Shown: positions 51,607-60,348, counted from the first letter of the stretch. The stretch: 64,000 nucleotides of DNA from Desulfocarbo sp964620595 (GCA_964620595.1 CAZUHP010000011.1:11591-75590); one strand, 5' to 3'. Numbers and translations: made by a program. The notes: generated by a model from the sequence alone, not told the origin.

Positions 51607-52088
51607 GCTTCACCAACCTGACCCATGATCCAGTCGCAGGCCCGGGGCACCGCCGCGGCCACGGCGGGGGACAGGCCCGGCTGGACCTCTGCTGGGATGT
51701 TGGCCACGCGGACCGCCAGGATGCGCACCTCCAGGGTCGTGCTCAGCTCGGCCAGGAGGTTCAGCGAGGGGAACTGGTGCACCGAAAAGTCGTTGGTCTT
51801 GCTTTCGCCGATGTCCTCGACGGCAAGCTCGGCCAGTTCTCCGGGCTCCAGCCCCGGGCGGTCGGTGGCGTCCACGATGATTATGCGGCGGGGCTTTTGG
51901 GGCGAGAGCAGAAGGTCGAAAAGCAGCTCGCGCACGCCGGTGCCCACGTCCTCGGCCATCACGGTCTGGGGCAGCTCATGGTTTCGGAGCAGGTGGTCGA
52001 TGACCACCGGCCCAAAGCCATCATCCCCGAACAAGGTATTGCCGCAGCCTAGGACCACGACTGGTTTAGTGAATAATTCTTTTATCAT
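51603..52088 (-). CDS. Hydrogenase maturation protease (HycI/FrhD type)
   Basis: A 161-residue endopeptidase that trims the C-terminus of the NiFe(Se) hydrogenase large subunit after metal insertion. Family motifs are VVVLGCGNTLFGDDGFGPVV near the N-terminus (the GNxLxxDDG motif with the nickel-sensing Asp) and IIIVDATDRPGLEPGEL. As first gene of the operon it matches mvhA at the other end, whose sequence keeps a 25-residue tail to be cut. Its stop overlaps the next ATG (ATGA). Confidence 0.93.
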   Translation of the reverse strand: MIKELFTKPVVVLGCGNTLFGDDGFGPVVIDHLLRNHELPQTVMAEDVGTGVRELLFDLLLSPQKPRRIIIVDATDRPGLEPGELAELAVEDIGESKTNDFSVHQFPSLNLLAELSTTLEVRILAVRVANIPAEVQPGLSPAVAAAVPRACDWIMGQVGEA

Positions 52089-52132
52089 AGCCTGCCAAAC
52101 AGTCTATGACCGCGCTGGTGTATCGAGCTTAG

Positions 52133-52170
52133 ATGTGCAGATTGTGCGGTTTGTGCGTATGTTGTGACAA
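52133..52170. repeat. Four phased TGTG repeats in the leader of the selenoprotein operon
   Basis: On the plus strand GATGTG, ATTGTG, TTTGTG and GTTGTG follow one another every 9-11 bases, between the -10 box and the first gene. Near-helical spacing suggests a protein-binding site. Confidence 0.5.
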
Positions 52171-52174
52171 AACA

Positions 52175-52203
52175 TAGATAGTCCTCCGGCCTTTCCGCGT
52201 CAA
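52175..52203 (-). promoter_or_regulatory. Promoter of the hdr/mvh selenoprotein operon
   Basis: On the minus strand TTGACG and TATCTA are 17 bases apart, about 90 bases upstream of the protease ATG. Confidence 0.6.
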
Positions 52204-52278
52204 GTAAAAAGTTTCACCAATGTCGGAATATTGGTTCCAGACGGCGGCGCGCACGCCACCCCGGCCGGACCGGGCCAG

Positions 52279-52320
52279 CAAAAGCCCAGCCCCGGCCCCA
52301 AACGGGACCAGGGCTGGGCT
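52279..52320 (-). terminator. Terminator of the acyl-CoA synthetase transcript
   Basis: On the minus strand a 10-bp stem AGCCCAGCCC/GGGCTGGGCT is followed by TTTTGC, about 40 bases after the stop codon at 52361. It separates this unit from the hdr/mvh operon promoter. Confidence 0.7.
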
Positions 52321-52360
52321 CACATTGAATACTATAATAAAATCAGTGGGCTACCGTGCC

Positions 52361-54205
52361 CTACTTGCCCTTGGGCTTGCCGTACATCTCCTCGATCAAA
52401 TCGGCGTAGGTCTCGTTGATGTACTTGCGCTTGAGTTTCATGGTGGGCGTCACCTCGCCGTCCTCGGCGATGAGCTTCTTGGGCAGGAGGGAGAAGCGCT
52501 TGATCTGCTCCACCCGGGCCAGGGTCTTGTTCACCGCCTCCACCTCGCCCGCGATGAGCTGCACCACCTCCTTGGCCTTGGTCAGGGAGGCGAAGGTGGT
52601 GAAGGGCACCTTGTTCTCCTGGGCGAACTTCACCACGTTGTCCTCGTCGATGAAGATGAGGGCGGTTATGTACTTGCGGCCGTCGCCGATGACCACGGCG
52701 TCGTTGATGTAGGGGCTGAACTTGAGTTTGTTCTCGATGTACTGGGGGGCGATGTTCTTGCCGCCCGAGGTGATGATCAGGTCCTTCTTGCGGTCGGTGA
52801 TGGTGAGGTAGCCCCGCTCGTCCAGGACCCCCACGTCGCCCGAGTGCAGCCAGCCGCCCTCCAGGGTCTCGGCCGTGGCCTCGGGATTCTTGAAGTAGCC
52901 CTTGAACACGTTGCGGCCCCTGACCAGTATCTCGCCGTCCTCGGCTATCTTCACCTCCACCCCCGGCAGGGCGGGGCCCACGTTCTCGGCCTCGATCAGG
53001 TCCCCCTGGTGCACGCTGGTGGGGCCGGTGTCCTCGGTCTGGCCGTAGACCTGGCGCAAGGGGACCCCGATGGCATGGTAGAACTTCAAGACCTCGGGGC
53101 TGATGGGCGCGGCGCCGGAGATGGCCACCCGCACCCGCTCGAAGCCGATGCGCTCCTTGAGCTTCCTGAACACCGCCCAGTGGGCCAAGCCAAAGGCCAG
53201 GCGCAACAGGGCCGAGGCGCCCTCTTTTTCCAGGCGGGCCTTGGCATGGGCGCGGCCGATCTTGAGGGCCAGGCCGAAGCAGAGCCGCTTGAACCAGGTG
53301 GCGTCCTTCATGCGGATGAAGATGGCGCTGGAATATTTCTCCCAGATGCGCGGCACCGCGAACAGCACCGTGGGGCTTATCTCCACGATATTGTCGGTCA
53401 CGGTGTCGGTGTTCTCAATGAAGTTGACCGTGTACTTGAACTGGAGGGGCATGTACACGCTGAACATGCGCTCGGCGATGTGGGAGAGGGGCAGGAAGGA
53501 TACCAGCTCGTCGCTCTCCCACACCGGCACCGCCATGGAAAGGGACTTGCAGGTCCAGATCACGTTGTCGTGGGTGAGCATGGCGCCCTTGGGCGGGCCG
53601 GTGGTGCCGGAGGTGTAGATCAGAAGCGCCACGTCATCGGCCTTGCGGCTGCCCAGGCGCTCCTCGAACAGGCCGGGGTTTTCCTGGTCAAAGCGCTGGC
53701 CCAGATCCAGAAGCTCCTCGAAGCTCATGACCATGGGGTCCTTGAAGTGGCGCAGGCCCTCGGTGTCGATCACCACGATCTTTTTCAAATGGGGGCAGTC
53801 CCCCCGCACGGCCAGGGCCTTGTCCAGTTGCTCCTCGTCCTCCACGATGTAGATGCGGGCCTCGGAATGGCCCAGGATGTAGCCGCACTCCTCGGCCGCG
53901 TTGGTGGTGTAGATGCCCACCGTGATGCCGCCGGCGGCCATGGTGCCCATGTCGGTGTACAGCCACTCCGGGCAGTTCTCGCCGATCACCGCCACCGCCT
54001 GGCCCGGCTCCAGGCCCAAGGCCACCAGGCCCAGGGCGGTCTGGCGCACCTTGCGGCCGTATTCGGCCCAGGAGATGTCATGCCACAGGCCCAGCTCCTT
54101 TTTACGCAAAGCAGTGCGGCTGCCCAGCTCCTTGACTCGCTCAAAGAAGAGCCGCGGGATGGTCAGGTCGGGATCATAGTGCTTCAGGTCAGGCTTTTGG
54201 CTCAT
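52361..54205 (-). CDS. Long-chain acyl-CoA synthetase (AMP-forming, ACSL-like)
   Basis: A 614-residue ANL enzyme of the larger (ACSL/FadD15-like) type. The P-loop is LLIYTSGTTGPPKGAMLTHD, the adenylate motif VYGQTEDTGPT, and the hinge HSGDVGVLDERGYLTITDRKKD. The C-terminal Lys lies in LTPTMKLKRKYI-type context (VTPTMKLKRKY here). It activates fatty acids at the membrane. It is unlike the ligase at 22755-24434, so the genome has at least two types. pcnB lies 57 bases upstream on the same strand. Confidence 0.93.
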   Translation of the reverse strand: MSQKPDLKHYDPDLTIPRLFFERVKELGSRTALRKKELGLWHDISWAEYGRKVRQTALGLVALGLEPGQAVAVIGENCPEWLYTDMGTMAAGGITVGIYTTNAAEECGYILGHSEARIYIVEDEEQLDKALAVRGDCPHLKKIVVIDTEGLRHFKDPMVMSFEELLDLGQRFDQENPGLFEERLGSRKADDVALLIYTSGTTGPPKGAMLTHDNVIWTCKSLSMAVPVWESDELVSFLPLSHIAERMFSVYMPLQFKYTVNFIENTDTVTDNIVEISPTVLFAVPRIWEKYSSAIFIRMKDATWFKRLCFGLALKIGRAHAKARLEKEGASALLRLAFGLAHWAVFRKLKERIGFERVRVAISGAAPISPEVLKFYHAIGVPLRQVYGQTEDTGPTSVHQGDLIEAENVGPALPGVEVKIAEDGEILVRGRNVFKGYFKNPEATAETLEGGWLHSGDVGVLDERGYLTITDRKKDLIITSGGKNIAPQYIENKLKFSPYINDAVVIGDGRKYITALIFIDEDNVVKFAQENKVPFTTFASLTKAKEVVQLIAGEVEAVNKTLARVEQIKRFSLLPKKLIAEDGEVTPTMKLKRKYINETYADLIEEMYGKPKGK

Positions 54206-54262
54206 GTCTGGGTACCCCGAGTTAGCTGGTTGGGGGGGAGGCCGGCTCCAGGGGGTTACCGG

Positions 54263-55537
54263 CTAGCTTTGGGCCGGCGGGGCCTTCTTGCCTGGTCGCC
54301 GTTTGCGCCGCCGGCGGCGGCGCTTGCGCGTGGGCCGGGCCGGGCCGGCCACGGCCCGGGAGGCCAGGTCGCGGCCCAGCACTTCGGCCAGTTGGCAGGC
54401 ATCAGGGAAGTAGCCTTTTTCGGTCACCTTCTTGGGCAGGCGCGGGGTGGCCTGCTCCTCGCGCAAAAAGCCCATCACCGCCCCGATCTGGCAGGCGCGC
54501 TCCATCACCCGCTTGGCGAACTGCACCGGCCGGGCCAAGGGCGGCAGGGTGTCGCGCACAAACAGGGCCCAGCGGGTGCGCCCGGGCCGGCCGGGGGGGA
54601 ACTCCACCTCCAGCGCCTTTTCCTCCAGCACCGGCCAGAAGAGCGTCGCCACCAGCACCGGGTCGCTGGGCGCAGCGCCCCGGGCGGTCATGGCGTCCAC
54701 CCGCTGCAACAGCTTTTGGGCCGCTAGGCGCAAGGGGCTGTTCTTGTCGCCGTAAAACGGCTCCAGGGTGGGCAACAGGCTGTAGAGCACCCCGGTCTGG
54801 TGGGCCAGCTCCAGCCAGGGGGCCGCGGAACCGCCCTTGAGGTCGCGCATCAGCTCGTCGCGCACCCGGCTGGGAGGGCAGAGGCTCAACTCGTCCCGCC
54901 GCTTCTGCACCGCGGCCAGGGTGTCCTTGGTGAGCTTGAAGCCAGTGCGCGCCGCATGGCGCACCGCCCGCAACACCCGCACCGGGTCACGGTGGAAGCG
55001 CAGGTCAGCCTCGCCCACGCTGCGGATCAGCCCGGCCTTCAAATCCTCCAGCCCGCCCACGTAGTCCACCAGGCTGTAGTCGGCTATATTATAGAACAGC
55101 GCGTTGATGGTCAGGTCCCGCCGCAGCGCGTCCTCGGCCGGGGTGCCGAAGGTGTTGTTGGCCTGCAAGACCGCGTCCTCGTCCGTGTCGGCGCTCTTGC
55201 GGAAGGTGCTCACTTCGATCACCTTGCCCCCCCGGAAGAACACCTGCACCAGCCGGAACCGCCGGCCGATAACCCGGCTGTTGCGAAAGAGCTTGTGCAC
55301 CTGGTTGGGCCTGGCGTCGGTGCCCACGTCAAAATCCTTGGGCCGGCGCTCCAAGAGGAGATCGCGCACACTGCCCCCCACCAGGTAGGCCAGAAAGCCG
55401 TGGTTGTGCAGCCGGTAGAGAACCTTGAGCGCGTCGGGGTCTATGTTCTTGCGGCTGACGTTGTGCTGGGCCCTGGGAATGATGCGCGGCTCAGGGGCGG
55501 GAGCCTGGTTGTTCGAGCGTTGTTCTGCCTGGTCCAC
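54263..55537 (-). CDS. pcnB: Poly(A) polymerase I / CCA-adding-family nucleotidyltransferase
   Basis: A 424-residue class II nucleotidyltransferase. The N-terminus shows the PcnB-type opening IIPRAQHNVSRKNIDPDALK, then LVGGSVRDLLLERRPKDFDV with the two catalytic Asp residues, and EDALRRDLTINALFYN and RFHRDPVRVLRAVR for the neck domain. The C-terminus is a very basic tail (RKRRRRRRKRR), usual in PcnB and useful for RNA binding. Adding poly(A) tails to promote RNA decay is the expected role; CCA repair cannot be ruled out. Confidence 0.9.
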   Translation of the reverse strand: MDQAEQRSNNQAPAPEPRIIPRAQHNVSRKNIDPDALKVLYRLHNHGFLAYLVGGSVRDLLLERRPKDFDVGTDARPNQVHKLFRNSRVIGRRFRLVQVFFRGGKVIEVSTFRKSADTDEDAVLQANNTFGTPAEDALRRDLTINALFYNIADYSLVDYVGGLEDLKAGLIRSVGEADLRFHRDPVRVLRAVRHAARTGFKLTKDTLAAVQKRRDELSLCPPSRVRDELMRDLKGGSAAPWLELAHQTGVLYSLLPTLEPFYGDKNSPLRLAAQKLLQRVDAMTARGAAPSDPVLVATLFWPVLEEKALEVEFPPGRPGRTRWALFVRDTLPPLARPVQFAKRVMERACQIGAVMGFLREEQATPRLPKKVTEKGYFPDACQLAEVLGRDLASRAVAGPARPTRKRRRRRRKRRPGKKAPPAQS

Positions 55538-55655
55538 AGTGGTAATTCCAGGTGGCTGCCATGGGCGCGGTTTGGTGTTTCGGCGGTTATCTTATAGCAT
55601 CTGAAGTAATAAATAAAGCCATTCGGGGGCTGGCGCTTCAGGAAGGCAGGCGATT

Positions 55656-56462
55656 TTGGACATGGAATCAGAGCTTTTGGAAACCGCACGGGAGGCGGCC
55701 CGGGCCGGGGCCCGGCTCCTGGGCGAGATGTGGGGCCACCACCTGAGCATAGAGCACAAGGACCGCTTCGACTTTGTGACCAACGCGGACAAGCAGGCCG
55801 AGCAGGCGGTGCTGGAGGTGATCAGGGGCCGCCACCCGGATCACCGCATCCTGGCCGAGGAGTCGGCCAGCGAGCTGCAAGGGGCCAGGGACGCGCCGGG
55901 CGTGTTGTGGGTGGTGGACCCCCTGGACGGCACCACCAACTTCATCCACGGCTTCCCCCAGGTGGCGGTGAGCGTGGCCGCGCTCAGGAACGGCCGCCCC
56001 CTGGCGGGGGTGATAATCGACGTGACCCGGGGCGAGGAGTTCGCCGCGCTCCGGGGCCAGGGCGCCACCCTGGACGGCAAGAAGATAAAGGTCAGCGCGG
56101 TGGACGAGCCGGGCCGGGCCCTGCTGCTCACCGGCTTCCCCTTCCGCCAGAAGGACCGGCTCACCCCCTACCTGGAGCTGTTCGCCGAGCTGTTCCAGCA
56201 GGTGGCCGGGGTGCGCCGGGCCGGGGCCGCGGCCCTGGACATGGCCTACGTGGCCGCGGGCCGGGCCGAGGCCTTCTGGGAGATGGGGCTCAAGCCCTGG
56301 GACCTGGCCGCGGGCATACTGCTGGTGCAGGAGGCCGGCGGCAGGGTAAGCGATTTCGACGGAGGGGACCAGGCCCTGTGGCGGGGCGACGTGGTGGCCG
56401 CGGGGCCGGGCCTGTTCGAGCTGGTGCGCGCTGCCTGCGGGCGAAGGTTTCCGGGCGGTTAG
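55656..56462 (+). CDS. Inositol-monophosphatase family protein
   Basis: A 268-residue Mg2+-dependent sugar-phosphate phosphatase. Metal-site motifs are ILAEESASE, WVVDPLDGTTNFIHGFP and KPWDLAAGILLVQEAGG. The TTG at 55656 is 9 nt after GGAAGG; the ATG six bases later is the alternative start. Possible substrates are inositol phosphate, fructose-1,6-bisphosphate or 3'-phosphoadenosine phosphate; the length suits a SuhB-type enzyme. Confidence 0.9.
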   Translation: MDMESELLETAREAARAGARLLGEMWGHHLSIEHKDRFDFVTNADKQAEQAVLEVIRGRHPDHRILAEESASELQGARDAPGVLWVVDPLDGTTNFIHGFPQVAVSVAALRNGRPLAGVIIDVTRGEEFAALRGQGATLDGKKIKVSAVDEPGRALLLTGFPFRQKDRLTPYLELFAELFQQVAGVRRAGAAALDMAYVAAGRAEAFWEMGLKPWDLAAGILLVQEAGGRVSDFDGGDQALWRGDVVAAGPGLFELVRAACGRRFPGG

Positions 56463-56677
56463 GTGCCGCCGCCCCAGATGTCCTCCCAGCCCGGGGCGCA
56501 GAGGTCCAGCTCCTCCACCCGGGTGGGGCGCTTGGTGCGCCGGTGAATGCACAAGGCGCAGGTGAAATCAACCCACATGTTGGCCGCGGCTATATCCAGG
56601 CAGAAGACATAATAGGGGCAATCCAGGTTGCGCTCGCCGGACCGGTTGGTGGGGTTGGCATCGTCGGCAAACTTCAA
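56459..56677 (-). CDS. Small Cys-rich protein, function unknown
   Basis: A 72-residue soluble protein with Cys positions CPYYVFC (CxxxxxC), CALC and LCAPGW, which could hold zinc or an iron-sulfur cluster. The opening NRSGERNLDCPYYVFCLDIA is similar to small cytoplasmic proteins that I recall from other sulfate reducers, but I cannot check this. It overlaps the end of the convergent IMPase gene by 4 bases. Confidence 0.65.
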   Translation of the reverse strand: MKFADDANPTNRSGERNLDCPYYVFCLDIAAANMWVDFTCALCIHRRTKRPTRVEELDLCAPGWEDIWGGGT

Positions 56678-56785
56678 GGCAACTCCCTCTGGCCCTGATT
56701 ACTCAGTAACCGGCCAGGAACCTAACACGATTTGACCTGGGGCGCAAGGTAAACCACCCCGGGAAAAATAAAAGGGGGAGGCCCT

Positions 56786-57987
56786 TTGCTGGCCCACGTG
56801 GACATGGACGCCTTTTACGCCTCGGTGGAGGTGCGGGACCGGCCCGAGTTGGCCGGCAAGCCGGTCATCGTGGGCGGGGGCAAGCGGGGGGTGGTCTCCG
56901 CCTCGTCCTACGAGGCGCGCAGGTTCGGGGTGCGCTCGGCCATGCCCCTGTTCCAGGCCCGGCGCCTGTGCCCGGGGGGCATATTCCTGCCGGTGCGCAT
57001 GGAGCGCTACCAGCAGGTGAGCCGCGAGGTCATGCAGGTGCTGGAGAGCTTCACCCCGGTGGTGGAGCAGGTGTCGGTGGACGAGGCCTACCTGGACCTG
57101 GGCGGCACCGAGGGCCTGTGGGGACCGCCCCGCCAGGCGGGCCTGGCCATCAGCGCCGGGTCAAGGAGGCCACCGGCCTCACCTGCAGCGTGGGCCTGGC
57201 GCCGCTCAGATTCCTGTGCAAGATCGCCTCGGACCGCGACAAGCCGGACGGGCTCACCGTGGTGGAGGAGGTGGAGCCCTTCTTGGCCAGCGTGGCCCTC
57301 AAGGAGGTGCCCGGGGTGGGGGCCAAGGCCCAGGCCAGGCTCCAGGCCATGGGCATCACCATGCTCACCCAACTCAGGCTCCTGGGCCGGGAGCGCCTGC
57401 AGGACATGATGGGCGCCTGGGGCCTGCGGCTCTGGGACCTGGCCCACGGGGTGGACCCCCAGGGGGTGGGCGCCGGGCGCGAGGTCAAATCGCTCAGCCA
57501 CGAGACGACCCTGGAGCGCGACACCGCGGACCGGGAGCTCCTGGCCGCCCACCTGTTGGCCCTGTGCCAGAAGGTGTGCCGCCGCCTGCGGTGCCGCGGC
57601 CTGTGGGGCCGGGTGGTGGTGCTGAAACTCCGCCACGCGGACCTGAAGCTGGTCACCCGGCGGGTATCCCTGCCCCGGCCCACCGACCGGGCCGGCGAGG
57701 TGTTCCCCGCCGCCCGCCGCCTGCTCCAGGAATACGGGCCGCCCGGCCCCTTCCGCCTGATCGGGGTGGGGGTGGCGGGCCTGGCGCCGGTGGGCAGCGG
57801 CCAGGAAGAACTCTTCGGCCGGGAGGAAAACGGGCGCTCCCGGGCGCTCAGCCGGGCCGAGGACGCCATCTGCTCCCGCTTTGGGGAAGGGGCCCTCTCC
57901 CGGGCCGGGGCCCTGGACGCCCTGGACCGCAAGGGTCGGGAGCGGCATAATCAGGACCAGGGAGGGGGCCAGGGAAAGCCTTCTTGA
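56786..57987 (+). pseudogene. dinB: DNA polymerase IV gene with a frameshift
   Basis: A Y-family polymerase gene broken by one missing base near 57156-57160. The first frame encodes AHVDMDAFYASVE (first catalytic Asp), SASSYEARRFGVRSAMP and VEQVSVDEAYLDLGGTEGL (second Asp/Glu), then runs into an unrelated tail. The next frame resumes with VKEATGLTCSVGLAPLRFLC and continues through the helix-hairpin-helix (VPGVGAKAQARLQAMGI) to the little-finger domain and the stop at 57987. One extra C in the GCCGGG stretch would restore a protein of about 400 residues. The start is TTG with GGGGGAGG upstream. Either the gene is inactive or the sequence has an error. Confidence 0.85.
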
Positions 57988-58075
57988 AGCCCCCCGGCCG
58001 CCGGGTTATGCTTGGACTCCCCTCCTACCACCTCATGCCCCGGCTGCCTGAAGCACGGGGGCAAGGAGCCGCCAG

Positions 58076-59440
58076 ATGCCCAGCTTTGCCCAGACCCACT
58101 CCCGGGTCACCACCTACTACCTGCTGCAGGAGGACCCCAACCTGCGGGAACGGCTGGTCCGCGCCGCGCGCTGGAAAAAACCGGTGCTCATCGTGCCGGC
58201 CCTGGCCAGCGAGTTCACCATGGCGGAGAACCGGCCGGTCTTCGAGAACATCGTGCGCGAGCTGGCCCAGGCCGACTACCTGGCCCACATCATCTTCGGC
58301 CTGGACGCGGCCAGCGAAAGCGACGTAAACGCCTGTATCGACATACTCCAGGAGGCGGGGCTCACCAGCTATGTGATCCAGTGGAACGACGGGCCGGCCA
58401 TCAGCCGCATCTACCAGACCTTGCAGGAGGCGGGCTTCGACCTCTCCCGCCGGGGCAAGGGCCGCAACGTGTTCATGAGCTTCGGCGTGGCCAGTGCCCT
58501 GGGGGCCACTGCGGTGGGGCTTCTGGACGCGGACATCCGCACCTTCAAGCGCCGCCAGCTCGACCGGCTGTTCTACCCGGTACTGGTACACAACTACCCG
58601 TTTTCCAAGGCCTTCTACGCACGCTGGGACGGGCAGCGCCTCTTCGGGCGGGTCAAGCGCCTGCTGCTCGACCCCCTGCTCATCGCCCTCAAGCGCAAGT
58701 TCTCGGAGAGCAAAGAAGAAAAAATGCTCCGCCTGGTGGACTTCTTGCTCTCCTTCGACTACCAGCTCTCGGGCGAGGTGTGCTTCGACGTGTGGCTGCT
58801 CAAGAAGATGCGCTACGCCCTGGACTGGGGGGTGGAGATATTCACCCTCATCGAGGTGTTCCGCAAGGCCACCCACGTGGCCCAAGTGGAGTTCACCCGC
58901 CAGGGGTTCGACCACAAGCACCAGCGGGTGAGCAAGCAGGATCCCAACCAGGGCCTGCACCGCATGTCCCTGGACATCATCGCCAGCCTGATGCACGCCC
59001 TCATCGTGGAGGAGGGCCTGGAGGTGGGCGAGGAGTTCTTCCGCGACCTGGCCCTCACCTACGAGTCCATCGCCGAGGAGAGCATCCGCAAGTACTCGGA
59101 CAACGCAGAGTTCAACCAGCTCGACTACGACCGCGACCAGGAGGAGCACCTGGTGTTCGACGTGTTGAACCGGGCCATCGTGCAGTCGGGCGACGTGTTC
59201 GCCTCGCCCCTGCACGCGGCGGAAAAGCTCCTGCGCCTCACCGCCAGCTTCGACGAGTTCCGGCCCTACGTGGAGCAGGGCCTGCAACAGACCATATTGA
59301 AAGTGGAGGAACGCATCCGCGACCAGAGCCTCCAGATGCGCGCCCTGCCCTCCTGGGAGCGCATCCTCTGGAAACTGCCGGAGATCAACTCCATGATCGT
59401 GGAGGCCCTGGAGGAGGACAAGCAGCGTTTCAAACGCTAG
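58076..59440 (+). CDS. GT-A family glycosyltransferase (glucosyl/mannosyl-glycerate-type)
   Basis: A 454-residue cytoplasmic protein. The start KPVLIVPALASEFTMAENRP and the DxD motif in AVGLLDADIRTFKRRQLDRL (about residue 160) fit a family 2-like nucleotide-sugar fold. The C-terminal half is helical and charged. The pattern resembles synthases of glucosyl- or mannosylglycerate-type compatible solutes, but I rely on memory for that. ATG 58076 is chosen at the start of conserved-looking sequence. It is followed by a small gene after 52 bases. Confidence 0.72.
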   Translation: MPSFAQTHSRVTTYYLLQEDPNLRERLVRAARWKKPVLIVPALASEFTMAENRPVFENIVRELAQADYLAHIIFGLDAASESDVNACIDILQEAGLTSYVIQWNDGPAISRIYQTLQEAGFDLSRRGKGRNVFMSFGVASALGATAVGLLDADIRTFKRRQLDRLFYPVLVHNYPFSKAFYARWDGQRLFGRVKRLLLDPLLIALKRKFSESKEEKMLRLVDFLLSFDYQLSGEVCFDVWLLKKMRYALDWGVEIFTLIEVFRKATHVAQVEFTRQGFDHKHQRVSKQDPNQGLHRMSLDIIASLMHALIVEEGLEVGEEFFRDLALTYESIAEESIRKYSDNAEFNQLDYDRDQEEHLVFDVLNRAIVQSGDVFASPLHAAEKLLRLTASFDEFRPYVEQGLQQTILKVEERIRDQSLQMRALPSWERILWKLPEINSMIVEALEEDKQRFKR

Positions 59441-59492
59441 CCAACAAACGGGAGGCCGCGCGCCCCTGCCAGATGCACGAGAGAGGATACCT

Positions 59493-59774
59493 GTGGCAAG
59501 CGACTACGACGAGTTGACCATCCAGTACGAAGAAGACGGCCAGGTGGTGGTGGAAGAGCTGGACAAGGTGTTTCTGCAAAAGGGCACCTGGACCACGGTG
59601 CTCTACCGTTTCCGCCAGATAAACCCCCGGACCGGCGAGTGGGGCCCGCCCAAGGCCGCCATCCGGCGCTACCAGAAGACCCGGGGCTATTTCCGCAAGG
59701 CCGACTCGGTGAACATAAGCGCCAAGTCCGCGCCCATCCTGGTGGAAAAGATCAAGGAGTGGTTCGAGGTATAG
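59493..59774 (+). CDS. Small conserved-looking protein, function unknown
   Basis: A 93-residue soluble protein with no cysteine and no signal peptide. Its sequence suggests an all-beta start (DYDELTIQYEEDGQVVVEEL) and a basic middle part (PPKAAIRRYQKTRGYFRKAD) ending in a short helix. The start is GTG with GAGAGG 6 nt upstream. It is probably cotranscribed with the glycosyltransferase and is closed by the hairpin just after its stop. I do not recognise the family. Confidence 0.7.
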   Translation: MASDYDELTIQYEEDGQVVVEELDKVFLQKGTWTTVLYRFRQINPRTGEWGPPKAAIRRYQKTRGYFRKADSVNISAKSAPILVEKIKEWFEV

Positions 59775-59775
59775 C

Positions 59776-59806
59776 GGCTCTCCCCGGCTGGGCGCCGGGG
59801 AGAGCC
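59776..59806. terminator. Strong hairpin after the small gene
   Basis: A perfect 12-bp stem GGCTCTCCCCGG/CCGGGGAGAGCC with a 7-base loop, one base after the stop codon at 59774. It has only a short T-run. Confidence 0.65.
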
Positions 59807-59828
59807 TTACCTGGCGGCCAAGGTCCGC

Positions 59829-60113
59829 CTAACCGGTGCCTCCGCCAATAGGGCCCAGAAAGCCCTTGAGCACCCCTGGCGAGGGGGCAAAGGGCGAGCT
59901 TTCCAGGTACTGGCGCTGGCCTTGGCGCACCTCTTCCTCGGGCTTCTTGCCCACCCGATACAGCCCTACCATGCCCTGCTCCACCAGGTCCTCCATGTTC
60001 TGGAGCTGGTTGGGGCGGGGGGGACCCACCCGGAGCAGGTACACGCTGGCCGCAGATATGCGCTCCACGCGGTCAGGCAAACAATTGGCAATCCATTCCC
60101 CCTTTTGGCTCAC
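59829..60113 (-). CDS. Small hypothetical protein
   Basis: A 94-residue soluble protein, start GTG, with GGGAG 7 nt upstream. It has one Cys, a central VYLLRVGPPRPNQLQNMEDL stretch and a Gly/Pro-rich C-terminus. Codon use resembles that of its neighbours. I recognise no family and it is the least certain coding call in this part. Confidence 0.5.
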   Translation of the reverse strand: MSQKGEWIANCLPDRVERISAASVYLLRVGPPRPNQLQNMEDLVEQGMVGLYRVGKKPEEEVRQGQRQYLESSPFAPSPGVLKGFLGPIGGGTG

Positions 60114-60140
60114 GATGTCACTCCCTTCCTTGGGTCGACA

Positions 60141-60164
60141 CCGGCGGGTTCCCTTCCGCCGGGC
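60141..60164 (+). repeat. Hairpin repeat, copy A
   Basis: CCGGCGG and CCGCCGG flank GTTCCCTT, forming a 7-bp stem. A near-identical copy lies at 60242-60266; only one G differs. Confidence 0.75.
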
Positions 60165-60241
60165 GGTTGTCTCCCGCGGACCGTCCTGGCTGGTATCCCC
60201 TCCTGCCAGGGAACGATCCTCACACCTTTTGGTTGCGGGGG

Positions 60242-60266
60242 CCGGCGGGGTTCCCTTCCGCCGGGC
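60242..60266 (+). repeat. Hairpin repeat, copy B
   Basis: The second copy of the unit at 60141-60164, with one extra G in the loop. Both lie in the 278-base gap between a small hypothetical gene and clpB. Confidence 0.75.
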
Positions 60267-60348
60267 TCATTAGTCATATCGGCCCCGGCGAGCCTGGTCT
60301 TGAGCACTTTTTGGCGGGTGCGCCCCCCTGGGGACGCTGGAAAGGAAG

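Noticed and set aside
57088..57948. Long minus-strand frame opposite dinB
   Set aside because: The Gly/Gln/His-rich translation has no domain features and mirrors the GC bias of the opposite strand.
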